Assembly: GCA_046309775.1 (NCBI GenBank)
Contig: JBKCOM010000223.1
Span: 1 to 64,000, forward strand
Length of the DNA: 64,000 bases
From: JAIXWP01 sp046309775
GTDB lineage: Bacteria; Bacteroidota; Bacteroidia; Flavobacteriales_D; Sanyastnellaceae
Direction of reading: 5' to 3'
The notes under the pieces were generated by a model. It did not search any database and had not been told where the DNA came from. It worked only from the letters and a program-made list of their open reading frames with translations. The position numbers and the translations under genes were made by a program. Positions 42,835 through 50,725 of the stretch are shown here, piece after piece (within the stretch, counting starts at the first letter, position 1; each line of letters begins with the position of its first letter).

Positions 42835-43155
42835 ATGGCATTAGAAATTACTGATTCAAACTTCGCCGAAGTAGCGATGAATTCAGATAAGCCTGTAATG
42901 ATTGACTTTTGGGCGGAATGGTGCGGACCTTGCCGCATGGTATCTCCAATTGTTGAGGAGATGTCAAATGATTATGACGGAAAGGCGGTAATCGGAAAGG
43001 TAAACGTAGATGAAAACCCTGACATTAGCGCTAAATTCGGTATTCGCAATATTCCTACAATCATCTTTTTAAAAGGTGGACAAGTTGTAGACAAAAGCGT
43101 AGGTGCGGTTCCGAAGAATGTTTTAACAGAGAAAATGGAAGCGCTGCTAGGTTAA
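42835..43155 (+). CDS. trxA: Thioredoxin
   Basis: The small dithiol electron carrier for ribonucleotide reductase, methionine sulfoxide reductase and peroxiredoxins. The 106-residue protein has the standard thioredoxin layout with active site WCGPC (Cys30 and Cys33), the buried Asp in MIDFWAEW and the cis-proline in IRNIPTIIF. It has no signal peptide, so it is cytoplasmic. It is a single gene behind a perfect -7 box with a long leader, and it ends in a strong terminator. Confidence 0.97.
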   Translation: MALEITDSNFAEVAMNSDKPVMIDFWAEWCGPCRMVSPIVEEMSNDYDGKAVIGKVNVDENPDISAKFGIRNIPTIIFLKGGQVVDKSVGAVPKNVLTEKMEALLG

Positions 43156-43171
43156 TCAGAACAATGAAATG

Positions 43172-43198
43172 AAAGCCTCCCTTCGGGAGGCTTTTTTT
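43172..43198 (+). terminator. Intrinsic terminator of trxA
   Basis: AAAGCCTCCC (43172-43181), loop TTC, then GGGAGGCTTTTTTT. The stem is perfect and runs into a T tract. Confidence 0.93.
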
Positions 43199-43258
43199 AT
43201 TCATAAATTGGCACAGTTTTAAGAAGGATCAAGTCACATCGCATTAAAAAATTAGAAT

Positions 43259-43819
43259 ATGAAATCATTTAAACTCCTCTTTTCAGTAATTGCAATCACA
43301 TCACTTATTGCATGTGGAAAGACTTCTCCGATGGGAGAAAAAGTTAAAGAGCCATTTACGGGTAGTAAATATGAAAGCTCTGGAAGATTCTTCCGAGCGG
43401 TCGGAAAGGGCGACAGTAGTGATGAAAATATAGCCAAGAACAAAGCTGATCTCCAAGCAAAAAAGGAATTGGCACAGCAAGTGGAAACACGCATGAAAGT
43501 GGTTACAGACCAGTATCTGGCCGAAAATGAGACAACATCGGGCAGTGAGATTAACGATAAATTTCAATCATTGATCAGAGAGGTAACAAATACTACAATT
43601 GCTGATTTAAGGAAGATTGACGAGGTAAAATACCTAACGCCAGATGGTAGTAAGTATACAGTATATATCGCTTATGAAATTCATAAAAGGGATATGTATC
43701 GCTTTATGAAGCGTCAAGCGAAATTGGACACTAAGCTGACCGAAGCACAACGAAAAGTGGTAGAAGAGATTATAGATGAAGAATTGAAGAAAGTGGAAGC
43801 TTTGGGAGAAGGACAATAA
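43259..43819 (+). CDS. LPP20-like lipoprotein
   Basis: A 186-residue lipoprotein with lipobox LIAC (Cys19). The body has ENIAKNKADLQAKKELAQQV followed by a long charged helix and KYTVYIAYEIHKRDMYRFM, a pattern shared with LPP20 family lipoproteins, in which an N-terminal helix with repeated Ala/Lys packs on a small sheet. The C-terminus is helical and rich in Lys and Glu. The physiological role is unknown. It converges with the FKBP gene on a shared terminator. No promoter of the usual type was found in the 103 bp upstream. Confidence 0.7.
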   Translation: MKSFKLLFSVIAITSLIACGKTSPMGEKVKEPFTGSKYESSGRFFRAVGKGDSSDENIAKNKADLQAKKELAQQVETRMKVVTDQYLAENETTSGSEINDKFQSLIREVTNTTIADLRKIDEVKYLTPDGSKYTVYIAYEIHKRDMYRFMKRQAKLDTKLTEAQRKVVEEIIDEELKKVEALGEGQ

Positions 43820-43822
43820 GTC

Positions 43823-43856
43823 AAAAAAAAATCCTCACTGTGTGAGGATTTTTTTT
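43823..43856. terminator. Bidirectional intrinsic terminator
   Basis: AATCCTCAC (43830-43838), loop TGT, then GTGAGGATT (43842-43850), flanked by eight A's and eight T's. It can serve both the LPP20-like gene and the converging FKBP gene. Confidence 0.93.
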
Positions 43857-43871
43857 GGGGTATTGTTTCAA

Positions 43872-44552
43872 TTATTGAACTGGCTCAACTTTGATAAGCT
43901 CCACTTCGAAAATTAGAGTCGAATAACCTTCGATTGGGCCGGTAGCGCGCGCTCCATAAGCCAACTCTTGAGGAATGTAAAGTGTAGCTTTGCCACCTTC
44001 CTTCAAAAGTTGAAGTCCTTCTGTCCAGCCTGGGATCACTTGATTCAATCCGAAAGTAGCTGGTTGACCACGCTCAACAGAAGAGTCGAATACTTTACCA
44101 TCGATTGTTGTTCCATGATAGTGCACTGTTACTTTGTCATTAGCGTCAGGTTGTGCACCAGTTCCTTCTTGTGTGATTTTGTATTGCAAACCGCTAGCAG
44201 TAGTTTGAATGCCTGCTTTTGACTTATTGGCTGCGAGGAAATCTTCACCGGCCTTTTTATTCGTTTCAGACTTTTTCTCTGCCATTCGCTGCATTTCTCC
44301 GCGAATGAATGTTTCAGCGGCTGTCACATCCATTTGACCTGTGCTGTCCATGTGCTCTTGAATTCCCTTAAGGAAAACTTCATAGTTCACCTCATCAAGG
44401 CCGCTTTGTGATAGGTTTTGAGCGATAGAAACCCCTAAAGCGTATGAGAGTGAATCCGTGCTATTTTCTAATTTTGCGGCACTTTTTCCGCCATTTTTAC
44501 ATGAGCTGGCAACAGCGGCAATGGCAAGGCCAGCGATAAATACTTTTTTCAT
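43872..44552 (-). CDS. Mip/FkpA-type FKBP peptidyl-prolyl isomerase lipoprotein
   Basis: A 226-residue lipoprotein (ASSC, Cys18). The N-terminal part (about 30-115) is helical (SLSYALGVSIAQNLSQSGL, then ETFIRGEMQRMAEKKSETNKK, given here in two pieces) and matches the FKBP_N dimerisation domain of Mip and FkpA. The FKBP domain (about 118-225) has VTVHYHGT, GKVFDSSVERG, VIPGWTEGLQLLKEGGKA and IPQELAYGARATG. It catalyses proline isomerisation during folding of envelope proteins. It is a single gene; a weak -7 box (TATGTTCG on the minus strand, 44587-44580) lies 27 nt before the ATG. Confidence 0.95.
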   Translation of the reverse strand: MKKVFIAGLAIAAVASSCKNGGKSAAKLENSTDSLSYALGVSIAQNLSQSGLDEVNYEVFLKGIQEHMDSTGQMDVTAAETFIRGEMQRMAEKKSETNKKAGEDFLAANKSKAGIQTTASGLQYKITQEGTGAQPDANDKVTVHYHGTTIDGKVFDSSVERGQPATFGLNQVIPGWTEGLQLLKEGGKATLYIPQELAYGARATGPIEGYSTLIFEVELIKVEPVQ

Positions 44553-44612
44553 TTATGTATTGACTTGAATTTGAGGCTGCGAACATAGGATGAAGTTGGC
44601 ATATTTGCACTA

Positions 44613-45386
44613 TTATCTTGTAAATACATACTCAGATTCCGTGCTCAACTTGGGGTTGAAAACATACCCATCCACATCAAAGGCAGTGAGGTCAGAAGGC
44701 TTAACAATTTTATTTTCAATGATAAATCTTGCCATTTTCCCTCTGGCAAGCTTGGCATAGGTGCTGACTATGCTATATCCACTTGCCTTTTTCTCCTTGA
44801 ATTCACATTGAATCACTTTTCTATCGAGAATGGATTTATTTACAACTTTGAAATATTCTGAAGAAGCAAGATTGACTAGTGTTCCTTTAGGTTCGAGGTC
44901 TGACTGAATAGCTTCAGTTATCTTATTTCCCCAAAATTGGTAGAGGTTTTTATAGGCTTTGCCAGGGCTATAAGGCGTACCCATCATAAGTCGATAAGGC
45001 TGAATCAAATCAAGAGGCCTTAAAATCCCATACAAACCGCTGAGTATTCGAAGGTGATTTTGTGCCCATTCTAATTGTTTTGCTCCTAATTCCTCCGCCT
45101 TCAAACCTCTATAAACGTCTCCTTTAAACATCAAAATGGATTGTATCGAGTTAGATGCGTTGAAAGGCAATTGCCATTGTTGAAACCGCTTTTCGTTTTC
45201 AAGAGAGAGCGCATCACTCAAATCCATGAGTTTCGCTATGTCTTTTGACTTGAGTTTACGAAGTCCATTTACCAGTTCCTCTGCTTCCACGGCAAAGGCT
45301 ATTTCTGAACTTTTTAGCTCAGGATATCTTGAGGAGTCATCGAGTAATTTTGCAGGTGAAATGACTGCAATTAATTTGGATGGCAT
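44613..45386 (-). CDS. yaaA: Peroxide stress protein YaaA (DUF328)
   Basis: A 257-residue cytoplasmic protein. VISPAKLLD at the N-terminus, LYGILRPLDLIQPYRLMMGT (about 117-136), NLASSEYFKVV and the Lys-rich FDVDGYVFN end are the conserved blocks of the YaaA family. E. coli YaaA limits iron-driven damage during peroxide stress and binds DNA. It is the last gene of a leftward run, 5 bp after the SGNH hydrolase gene. Confidence 0.93.
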   Translation of the reverse strand: MPSKLIAVISPAKLLDDSSRYPELKSSEIAFAVEAEELVNGLRKLKSKDIAKLMDLSDALSLENEKRFQQWQLPFNASNSIQSILMFKGDVYRGLKAEELGAKQLEWAQNHLRILSGLYGILRPLDLIQPYRLMMGTPYSPGKAYKNLYQFWGNKITEAIQSDLEPKGTLVNLASSEYFKVVNKSILDRKVIQCEFKEKKASGYSIVSTYAKLARGKMARFIIENKIVKPSDLTAFDVDGYVFNPKLSTESEYVFTR

Positions 45387-45391
45387 AAAAT

Positions 45392-46687
45392 CTAATTTGA
45401 ATATTTTTCATTGAGATAATCACCGAAAGCTGATCTGAAAGCTTCGAACATCATATCAGCTTGCAGCTCATATCCACGTTTTGTCAGGTGTATACGGTCT
45501 GAAGCGGCGAGGTTTGCATCTTTCCAATCGTCAATAGAGCCAAGACCGCCCATAATTGCAAACAAATCGTACACAGCGCCATTATACTTTTCCGCTAGCC
45601 TATGCATCGATTCTTGCACTTTGTAAGCATTTCGGTTTGGCTGACGTTTTTGATAATATGTATCATTATTCGTAATAAAAATAAAAACAGCGTCTTTGTT
45701 CGTGCTTCTAATCATTTCCATCAATCTTTCATATCTTTCCTCAAACGCCTTTTGGTCGAAGTTGTCTGCGGGAACATTGGCATCGTTTACACCGATTCCA
45801 AAGAAGACCAAATCGGGTTTGATTGTCTGCATTTGGTTTTCAAACTTTGATGACCTGAGATAGCTATATGTTCCGGCACCATTGACACCAATGGCATTAT
45901 AGGTGAATCCATTTAATTCAGAATTACCAAAATAAATTCCCTGAAGAATAAATTCTGATGGCTGTTCAACACATCTTTTAATGTTGAACTTGAATGAATC
46001 ATAAGGTTTAGCGAAAGTGAAGATGTCATAACCATCTTCCATATTTCGCGCTACCTCAACTAGATTCATCGATGAGTCCGTTGTTATTTCATAGTCCTGA
46101 TTTGAATTATGAAAAATAATGACGCTATTCGAGGCAAAGGCTGAGCTGTCTATGTCTATGGTCATAATTTCGAACGACGCGATCGAGTCGGTAGTAATCG
46201 CAGATATTCCAGACATTCCCCAATCACATTGGTGATTGCTAACGCTGGAGCGACAACCGGTCCAACTGCCTTTCCAATTGCATTTTATAGAATAAGGACT
46301 ATTGGTACCAGCAATTTTATATGGAAAAACAAATCCCCTCTCCCCTTTCACTCCGTAGGTCAATGTACTGAAGTTGTATCTCAAGCGATCTGTCAAGAAT
46401 CCGCCTTGGACGTGGCTTCCGCCCATGTGAAGAATAGAAATTTTTCCTTTTCCGTGAAAAACTAAGTTTTCTATTCTCTCGAAAAGTGGATTTATTTTTT
46501 CAGTATTGTTATAAGTGGTTAATTCATTCAATTCCAACTTTACAAATTGCGGAGCCACTACGTTTTTACCATTCCAGCCATTTAAACGGAATGTAGCTTT
46601 ATTGGAACTAAAGGAAGCAAAAAAGACGATTGCAATGAAAACCATTGCAATCGCTTTTAAACTGAATATTTTTTTATAAAAATTCAA
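45392..46687 (-). CDS. SGNH/GDSL-type hydrolase, membrane-anchored or exported
   Basis: A 431-residue protein with an N-terminal hydrophobic segment (about 10-27), either signal peptide or anchor. Catalytic blocks of the SGNH superfamily are visible: block I ILHMGGSHVQGG with Ser91, block III FFGIGVNDAN and block V SDRIHLTKRG with Asp397 and His400. Related proteins act as esterases on surface polysaccharides or peptidoglycan O-acetyl groups; the substrate here is not deducible. The start is TTG at 46687, one base after the LOG stop. No better start lies before the hydrophobic segment. Confidence 0.8.
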   Translation of the reverse strand: MNFYKKIFSLKAIAMVFIAIVFFASFSSNKATFRLNGWNGKNVVAPQFVKLELNELTTYNNTEKINPLFERIENLVFHGKGKISILHMGGSHVQGGFLTDRLRYNFSTLTYGVKGERGFVFPYKIAGTNSPYSIKCNWKGSWTGCRSSVSNHQCDWGMSGISAITTDSIASFEIMTIDIDSSAFASNSVIIFHNSNQDYEITTDSSMNLVEVARNMEDGYDIFTFAKPYDSFKFNIKRCVEQPSEFILQGIYFGNSELNGFTYNAIGVNGAGTYSYLRSSKFENQMQTIKPDLVFFGIGVNDANVPADNFDQKAFEERYERLMEMIRSTNKDAVFIFITNNDTYYQKRQPNRNAYKVQESMHRLAEKYNGAVYDLFAIMGGLGSIDDWKDANLAASDRIHLTKRGYELQADMMFEAFRSAFGDYLNEKYSN

Positions 46688-46688
46688 A

Positions 46689-47396
46689 TTAAAAATTAGG
46701 CTTTAATAGGTAATTAGAATAGAATCGGTCGATTTCTTCGACCACTTCCTCCGGTGTATCAACGACTTTGAATAAATGTAAGTCTTCGGGACTAATATTT
46801 TTTTCTTTTTCTAAAAGCACTTTTTTAATCCAATCAACTAGGCCATCCCAGAAACTATGTCCTACGAGGATAATTGGGAATCGACCAATTTTATCTGTTT
46901 GGATAAGCGTCAATGCTTCGAAAAGCTCGTCCATCGTACCAAATCCACCAGGCATTACAACGAAACCTTGGCTATACTTGATAAACATAACTTTTCTCAC
47001 AAAGAAATAATCAAAATTAATGTCTTTGTCGTGGTCTATCCAAGGATTGCTATGTTGTTCGAAAGGAAGTTTAATATTCAAACCAACGCTTACGCCATTT
47101 CCTTCTTTCGCACCTTTATTACCGGCCTCCATAATACCTGGGCCACCGCCAGTAATAACTCCATAACCTCTTTGCGTCAGCAGGAATGCGATATCCCTTG
47201 CTGTTTGATAGTATGGATTATCGGGCTTTGTGCGAGCCGAACCGAAGATGGATACGCAAGGACCAATAGAGCCCATACGATCATAACCTTCTACGAATTC
47301 GCCCATTATTTTGAATATTGACCATGAGTCATTACTCTTTGTTTCACTCCAAGTTCTTTGCTTGAATTTATTTACAATTCTGCTATCTTTATCCAT
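46689..47396 (-). CDS. LOG family protein (TIGR00730-type)
   Basis: A 235-residue cytoplasmic Rossmann-fold protein. It has FGSART (51-56), ITGGGPGIMEAGNKGA (81-96) and PGGFGTMDE (149-157), the phosphate-binding signatures of the LOG (lonely guy) family. Characterised members are nucleotide 5'-monophosphate phosphoribohydrolases that release cytokinin-type bases or act as AMP nucleosidases. Its role in a flavobacterium is uncertain. It is flanked within 15 bp by the HerA-like gene and within 1 bp by the SGNH gene. Confidence 0.92.
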   Translation of the reverse strand: MDKDSRIVNKFKQRTWSETKSNDSWSIFKIMGEFVEGYDRMGSIGPCVSIFGSARTKPDNPYYQTARDIAFLLTQRGYGVITGGGPGIMEAGNKGAKEGNGVSVGLNIKLPFEQHSNPWIDHDKDINFDYFFVRKVMFIKYSQGFVVMPGGFGTMDELFEALTLIQTDKIGRFPIILVGHSFWDGLVDWIKKVLLEKEKNISPEDLHLFKVVDTPEEVVEEIDRFYSNYLLKPNF

Positions 47397-47411
47397 AATT
47401 AAATAATTAAA

Positions 47412-48977
47412 TTATCCGAATAAACCACCTCTTCTCTTTTTGCTTCCTCCGCCCAATCCAAGCACCCCGAGCAAGCCACGCGCCACTTCACGAATGACGG
47501 TATTTCCCACTTGACGCACCATGGTGTTTTTTGAAAGTTTTTCAAGAGTCGATGGCTCTTGTTTTGTTGTTGCTTTTCTCGCAGAAGGAGCCTCTACTTC
47601 CTCATTTTCATTTTCTGCCTTCGCATTATTAATTTTTGCTTGCAAAATTTCATAAGCACTTTCTCTGTCGAGGGCATCACTATATTTTGCGGCTATCGGC
47701 GAAAAACCAATTACTCGCTGAATTTCCTCATCATTTAAAATACCCATTCTACTTTTAGGCGCGCGCAGGTGTGTTGCTGCGAGTGGTGTTGGAATACCTT
47801 TTTCATTCAAGCCCGTAATAAGCGCTTGTCCAATCCCGATTTGGGTAAGCAGCTCTTCTGTTTTATAAAATTCAGAAATTGGATAGTTCTCGGCAGTTTT
47901 TTTAATAGCCTTTCGGTCTTTTTCAGTAAAAGCGCGAAGTGCATGTTGAACCTTTAGACCAAGCTGAGCAAGCACATCTTCGGGTACGTCGTAAGGGTTT
48001 TGGGTACAGAAGTAGATTCCCACACCTTTTGAGCGAATAAGTTTTATAATAGCTTCTATTTGATCTAACAAAGCCTTAGAAGCCTCTTTGAATATCAAAT
48101 GCGCTTCATCGATAAATACGCACAACTTAGGCTTTTCTAAATCTCCAGCCTCAGGAAAAGATGCGTAAATTTCAGCTAGCATTTGCAACATGAATGTTGA
48201 AAACAGCTTTGGTTTGTCTTGTATATCGGTGAGGCGGATAATGCTTACAACTCCCTTTCCGAATTGGTCGAACCTTACGAGATCTTGAACTTCAAAAGAC
48301 TTTTCACCAAAAAAGTGCTCTGCGCCTTGCGCCTCCAACTCAATTATTTTTCTTAAGACTGTTCCAACAGACGCCTCAGAAATATTCCCATAAGATTTTT
48401 CAACCTGCTCTTTACCTTCTTCAGTGGCGTATTTAAGCAGTTCTTTGAAGTCTTTTAAATCCAACAGAGGCAAATTATTATCGTCTGCAAACTTGAATAA
48501 TGCGGCTACAATACCTCCTTGAACATCGTTGAGCTCAAGAATTTTACTAAATAGAACTGGACCAAATTCGCTTACTGTAGCGCGCAATCTTGTCCCTTTT
48601 TGTTCCGACAAACTCAACAACTCAACAGTGGTACCTTCAGGATGATATGGAATTCCAATCGCAGCATGACGCTCTTCTATTTTGGAGTTGCTCACACCAG
48701 GCATAGCGATACCACTTAGGTCACCTTTGAGGTCCATTAGAAGAACTGGAATCCCTTTGGCCGCCATGTTTTCTGCAATAATTTGCAAAGTCACCGTCTT
48801 ACCAGTGCCTGTAGCTCCAGCTATAAGACCATGGCGATTGAGGGTTTTTAAAGGAATCTTTACCTCTGCGCCAGCAACCGGAGCGCCATCCAAAAGAGCA
48901 GCACCGAGGCTCAAGTATTCACCTTTGAACGTATATCCTTCGGTGATATGAGAAATAAATTTTTCTTGATTTGACAT
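47412..48977 (-). CDS. HerA-like ATPase, DUF853/YjgR family
   Basis: A 521-residue RecA/HerA-fold ATPase. Walker A is AGATGTGKT (53-61) and Walker B is LCVFIDEAHLIF (about 285-296), followed by YFCTQNPYDVPEDVL and a C-terminal basic Gly-rich tail (LGGGSKKRRGG). These match the DUF853 (YjgR) group, distant relatives of the FtsK/HerA DNA pumps; function unproven. No NurA or Sir2 partner is adjacent, so there is no reason to call it an anti-phage system. It belongs to the leftward run from DUF3817 to yaaA. Confidence 0.9.
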   Translation of the reverse strand: MSNQEKFISHITEGYTFKGEYLSLGAALLDGAPVAGAEVKIPLKTLNRHGLIAGATGTGKTVTLQIIAENMAAKGIPVLLMDLKGDLSGIAMPGVSNSKIEERHAAIGIPYHPEGTTVELLSLSEQKGTRLRATVSEFGPVLFSKILELNDVQGGIVAALFKFADDNNLPLLDLKDFKELLKYATEEGKEQVEKSYGNISEASVGTVLRKIIELEAQGAEHFFGEKSFEVQDLVRFDQFGKGVVSIIRLTDIQDKPKLFSTFMLQMLAEIYASFPEAGDLEKPKLCVFIDEAHLIFKEASKALLDQIEAIIKLIRSKGVGIYFCTQNPYDVPEDVLAQLGLKVQHALRAFTEKDRKAIKKTAENYPISEFYKTEELLTQIGIGQALITGLNEKGIPTPLAATHLRAPKSRMGILNDEEIQRVIGFSPIAAKYSDALDRESAYEILQAKINNAKAENENEEVEAPSARKATTKQEPSTLEKLSKNTMVRQVGNTVIREVARGLLGVLGLGGGSKKRRGGLFG

Positions 48978-48980
48978 ATT

Positions 48981-49280
48981 TTAAAGAGCTTTTCTTCCTA
49001 ATACTATTCTTTCCAAAAAGAAAGTAGCAAAAGGAATGAGAGATGCAAAAAAAACAAGAACAGCTTTTTTCAAATTGATTTTATCCTGTGAAAAAGCTAA
49101 GAATATTGCGAAAATCAACCAAACGAACAAAACCCCATGAATCATACCCACATACGATACAGCCTTGGGCATATCCGCGAAATATTTTAGAGGCATTGCT
49201 ACAAAAAGTAAAAGCAAATATGAAACTCCTTCCACATGACCTGACAGAAACAGGTGCTTTAGCGTTTTATCACTTGTCAT
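48981..49280 (-). CDS. DUF3817 family small membrane protein
   Basis: A 99-residue integral membrane protein with three predicted membrane segments: GVSYLLLLFVAMPLKY, YVGMIHGVLFVWLIFAIFLA and LVFFASLIPFATFFLERIVL. HVEGVSYL near the N-terminus and the G-M-I-H-G signature mark DUF3817, which in other bacteria often accompanies transport or glycerol genes; function unknown. The ATG at 49280 is a better start than the TTG at 49286. It is the first gene of the five-gene leftward run; the next start is 3 bp after its stop. Confidence 0.85.
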   Translation of the reverse strand: MTSDKTLKHLFLSGHVEGVSYLLLLFVAMPLKYFADMPKAVSYVGMIHGVLFVWLIFAIFLAFSQDKINLKKAVLVFFASLIPFATFFLERIVLGRKAL

Positions 49281-49300
49281 ATTCAAAAAAATTACGGCTT

Positions 49301-49308
49301 CGAATATA
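49301..49308 (-). promoter_or_regulatory. Candidate -7 box of the DUF3817-yaaA run
   Basis: On the minus strand TATATTCG, one mismatch from TAnnTTTG, 20 nt before the ATG at 49280. No -33 TTG is seen at the usual distance. Confidence 0.3.
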
Positions 49309-49359
49309 TGACAAGCCTCGTGCTATTCGTGTTTATCGAAGATAAGTTTCTAACACAAT

Positions 49360-50667
49360 TTAATAACTCCGTCTCTTTGGTTTTCCTGATTTCGTGTTTG
49401 GTTTTTTCTTTTTATCAGCAAGTTTTTTCTTAAATTTCTTTTCATGAAAAGCTCCTTTGAAATCAGGGTTTTCAAGGCGTTTCTGTCGATCAATTTCGCG
49501 CATTTGATCCTGAAACTCATCGAAAGGCGTTTCGTCGATTTTTATGGAGCTTGTCAACTCGCCTCTTTCGAGGCTTTGCTTGATTAATTTTTCAATTTTT
49601 GCAATGTGATATTCTTCACTAAAATCAGCAAAGCTGATAGCGGTACCTGTTTTGAATGCTCGCCCTGTTCTACCTATTCTGTGCACATAGTCCTCGTAGT
49701 TGGTCGGAATATTGAAGTTGATAACGTGAGAAACCTCGACAACATCAATTCCTCGAGCACTTACGTCAGTGCTAACTAAGACTCGAACGTCACCGCTCTT
49801 AAAATCATCAATCGCGTTGATACGAGCATTTTGGCCCTTGTTGCTGTGCAGAAGGCGCACCTCTCCAATAGCTAGACGCTCAAGGTATTTTGCAATTGAA
49901 GTCGCTTGCTCTTTTGTTTTGACAAAAACCATGACCCGATTAAAGGATTCGTCTGTAGTTAGAAAGTGTTCAAGTAAAGCGAGTTTCGCTTTGAAATTGG
50001 GCAAGCTAAATAAGATTTGACGAACAGTATCCGCAGGAGTGGCTTGAGGAGTGACCTCTACTCTACTGGGAAACAAGAGAAAATTATCTGCAATTCGCTC
50101 TACTTTTTCGGGAAAAGTAGCTGAGAACAAGAGTTGCTGTTTTTTTTGAGGCAGTTTTTCTTGAATTTCTCTCAATTGCGGCCAGAATCCCATGTCCATC
50201 ATACGATCACACTCGTCGAGCACTACATGTTTTATCTTTTTTGGAAGAATCTCACGCTTGGCATAAACCTCCAAGAATCGGCCGGGGGTGGCTACAATGA
50301 TATCTACCCCTTCTTGGAGTTGTGCTATTTGCGCTTTTGGGCCTATACCTCCATAAAGCGCAACTCTTTTAAGATCAGTGTATTTGGAGAGTTCTTCTAT
50401 GGTTCTGTCTACTTGAATCACTAATTCTTTTGTCGGAACGAGGATGAGGCATCTTGGCTCAGGCCCTTGGTGATATTTCATCTGCATAAGGAGCGGCAGC
50501 ACATATGCGGCAGTTTTGCCAGTGCCCGTTTGGGCAATACCAATTAGGTCTTGGCCCGCCATAATCCTAGGTATCGCTAGTCTTTGGATGTCTGTTGGGT
50601 CGGTGTAACCCGCTTCGGCAACGGCATCCAAAAACTGACGTGTTAACTTTAAATCTTCGAAAGTCAT
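49360..50667 (-). CDS. DEAD-box-family ATP-dependent RNA helicase (RhlE-like)
   Basis: A 435-residue RNA helicase. The Q motif is TFEDLKL (2-8), motif I AQTGTGKT (45-52) and motif Ia/Ib VPTKEL and ATPGR. Motif II is DECD (151-154) instead of DEAD, motif III SAT, and motif VI HRIGRTGR. The C-terminal tail (about 385-435) is very basic and binds RNA. Such enzymes remodel ribosomal or structured mRNA and are often cold-induced. The DECD variant is rarer but keeps the catalytic Asp-Glu. The ATG at 50667 lies four bases after a perfect -7 box, predicting a leaderless mRNA. Confidence 0.93.
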   Translation of the reverse strand: MTFEDLKLTRQFLDAVAEAGYTDPTDIQRLAIPRIMAGQDLIGIAQTGTGKTAAYVLPLLMQMKYHQGPEPRCLILVPTKELVIQVDRTIEELSKYTDLKRVALYGGIGPKAQIAQLQEGVDIIVATPGRFLEVYAKREILPKKIKHVVLDECDRMMDMGFWPQLREIQEKLPQKKQQLLFSATFPEKVERIADNFLLFPSRVEVTPQATPADTVRQILFSLPNFKAKLALLEHFLTTDESFNRVMVFVKTKEQATSIAKYLERLAIGEVRLLHSNKGQNARINAIDDFKSGDVRVLVSTDVSARGIDVVEVSHVINFNIPTNYEDYVHRIGRTGRAFKTGTAISFADFSEEYHIAKIEKLIKQSLERGELTSSIKIDETPFDEFQDQMREIDRQKRLENPDFKGAFHEKKFKKKLADKKKKPNTKSGKPKRRSY

Positions 50668-50671
50668 TTGA

Positions 50672-50679
50672 CAAAGATA
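50672..50679 (-). promoter_or_regulatory. Predicted -7 box of the helicase gene (leaderless)
   Basis: On the minus strand TATCTTTG, a perfect TAnnTTTG, four bases before the ATG at 50667. No TTG is found 17-23 nt upstream. Confidence 0.5.
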
Positions 50680-50696
50680 GGTTCATTGTTTTTAGT

Positions 50697-50704
50697 TAAT
50701 TTCG
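50697..50704 (+). promoter_or_regulatory. Candidate -7 box of the acyltransferase gene
   Basis: TAATTTCG is one mismatch from TAnnTTTG. It lies 21 nt before the ATG at 50726, giving a leader of about 15 nt. It shares the 58-bp divergent spacer with the helicase promoter. Confidence 0.3.
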
Positions 50705-50725
50705 TAATTCTTTTTTAAAGAACCT

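Noticed and set aside
47412..48977. HerA-like ATPase as part of an anti-phage defence system
   Set aside because: It matches the DUF853/YjgR group, and neither a Sir2, NurA nor nuclease partner is adjacent.
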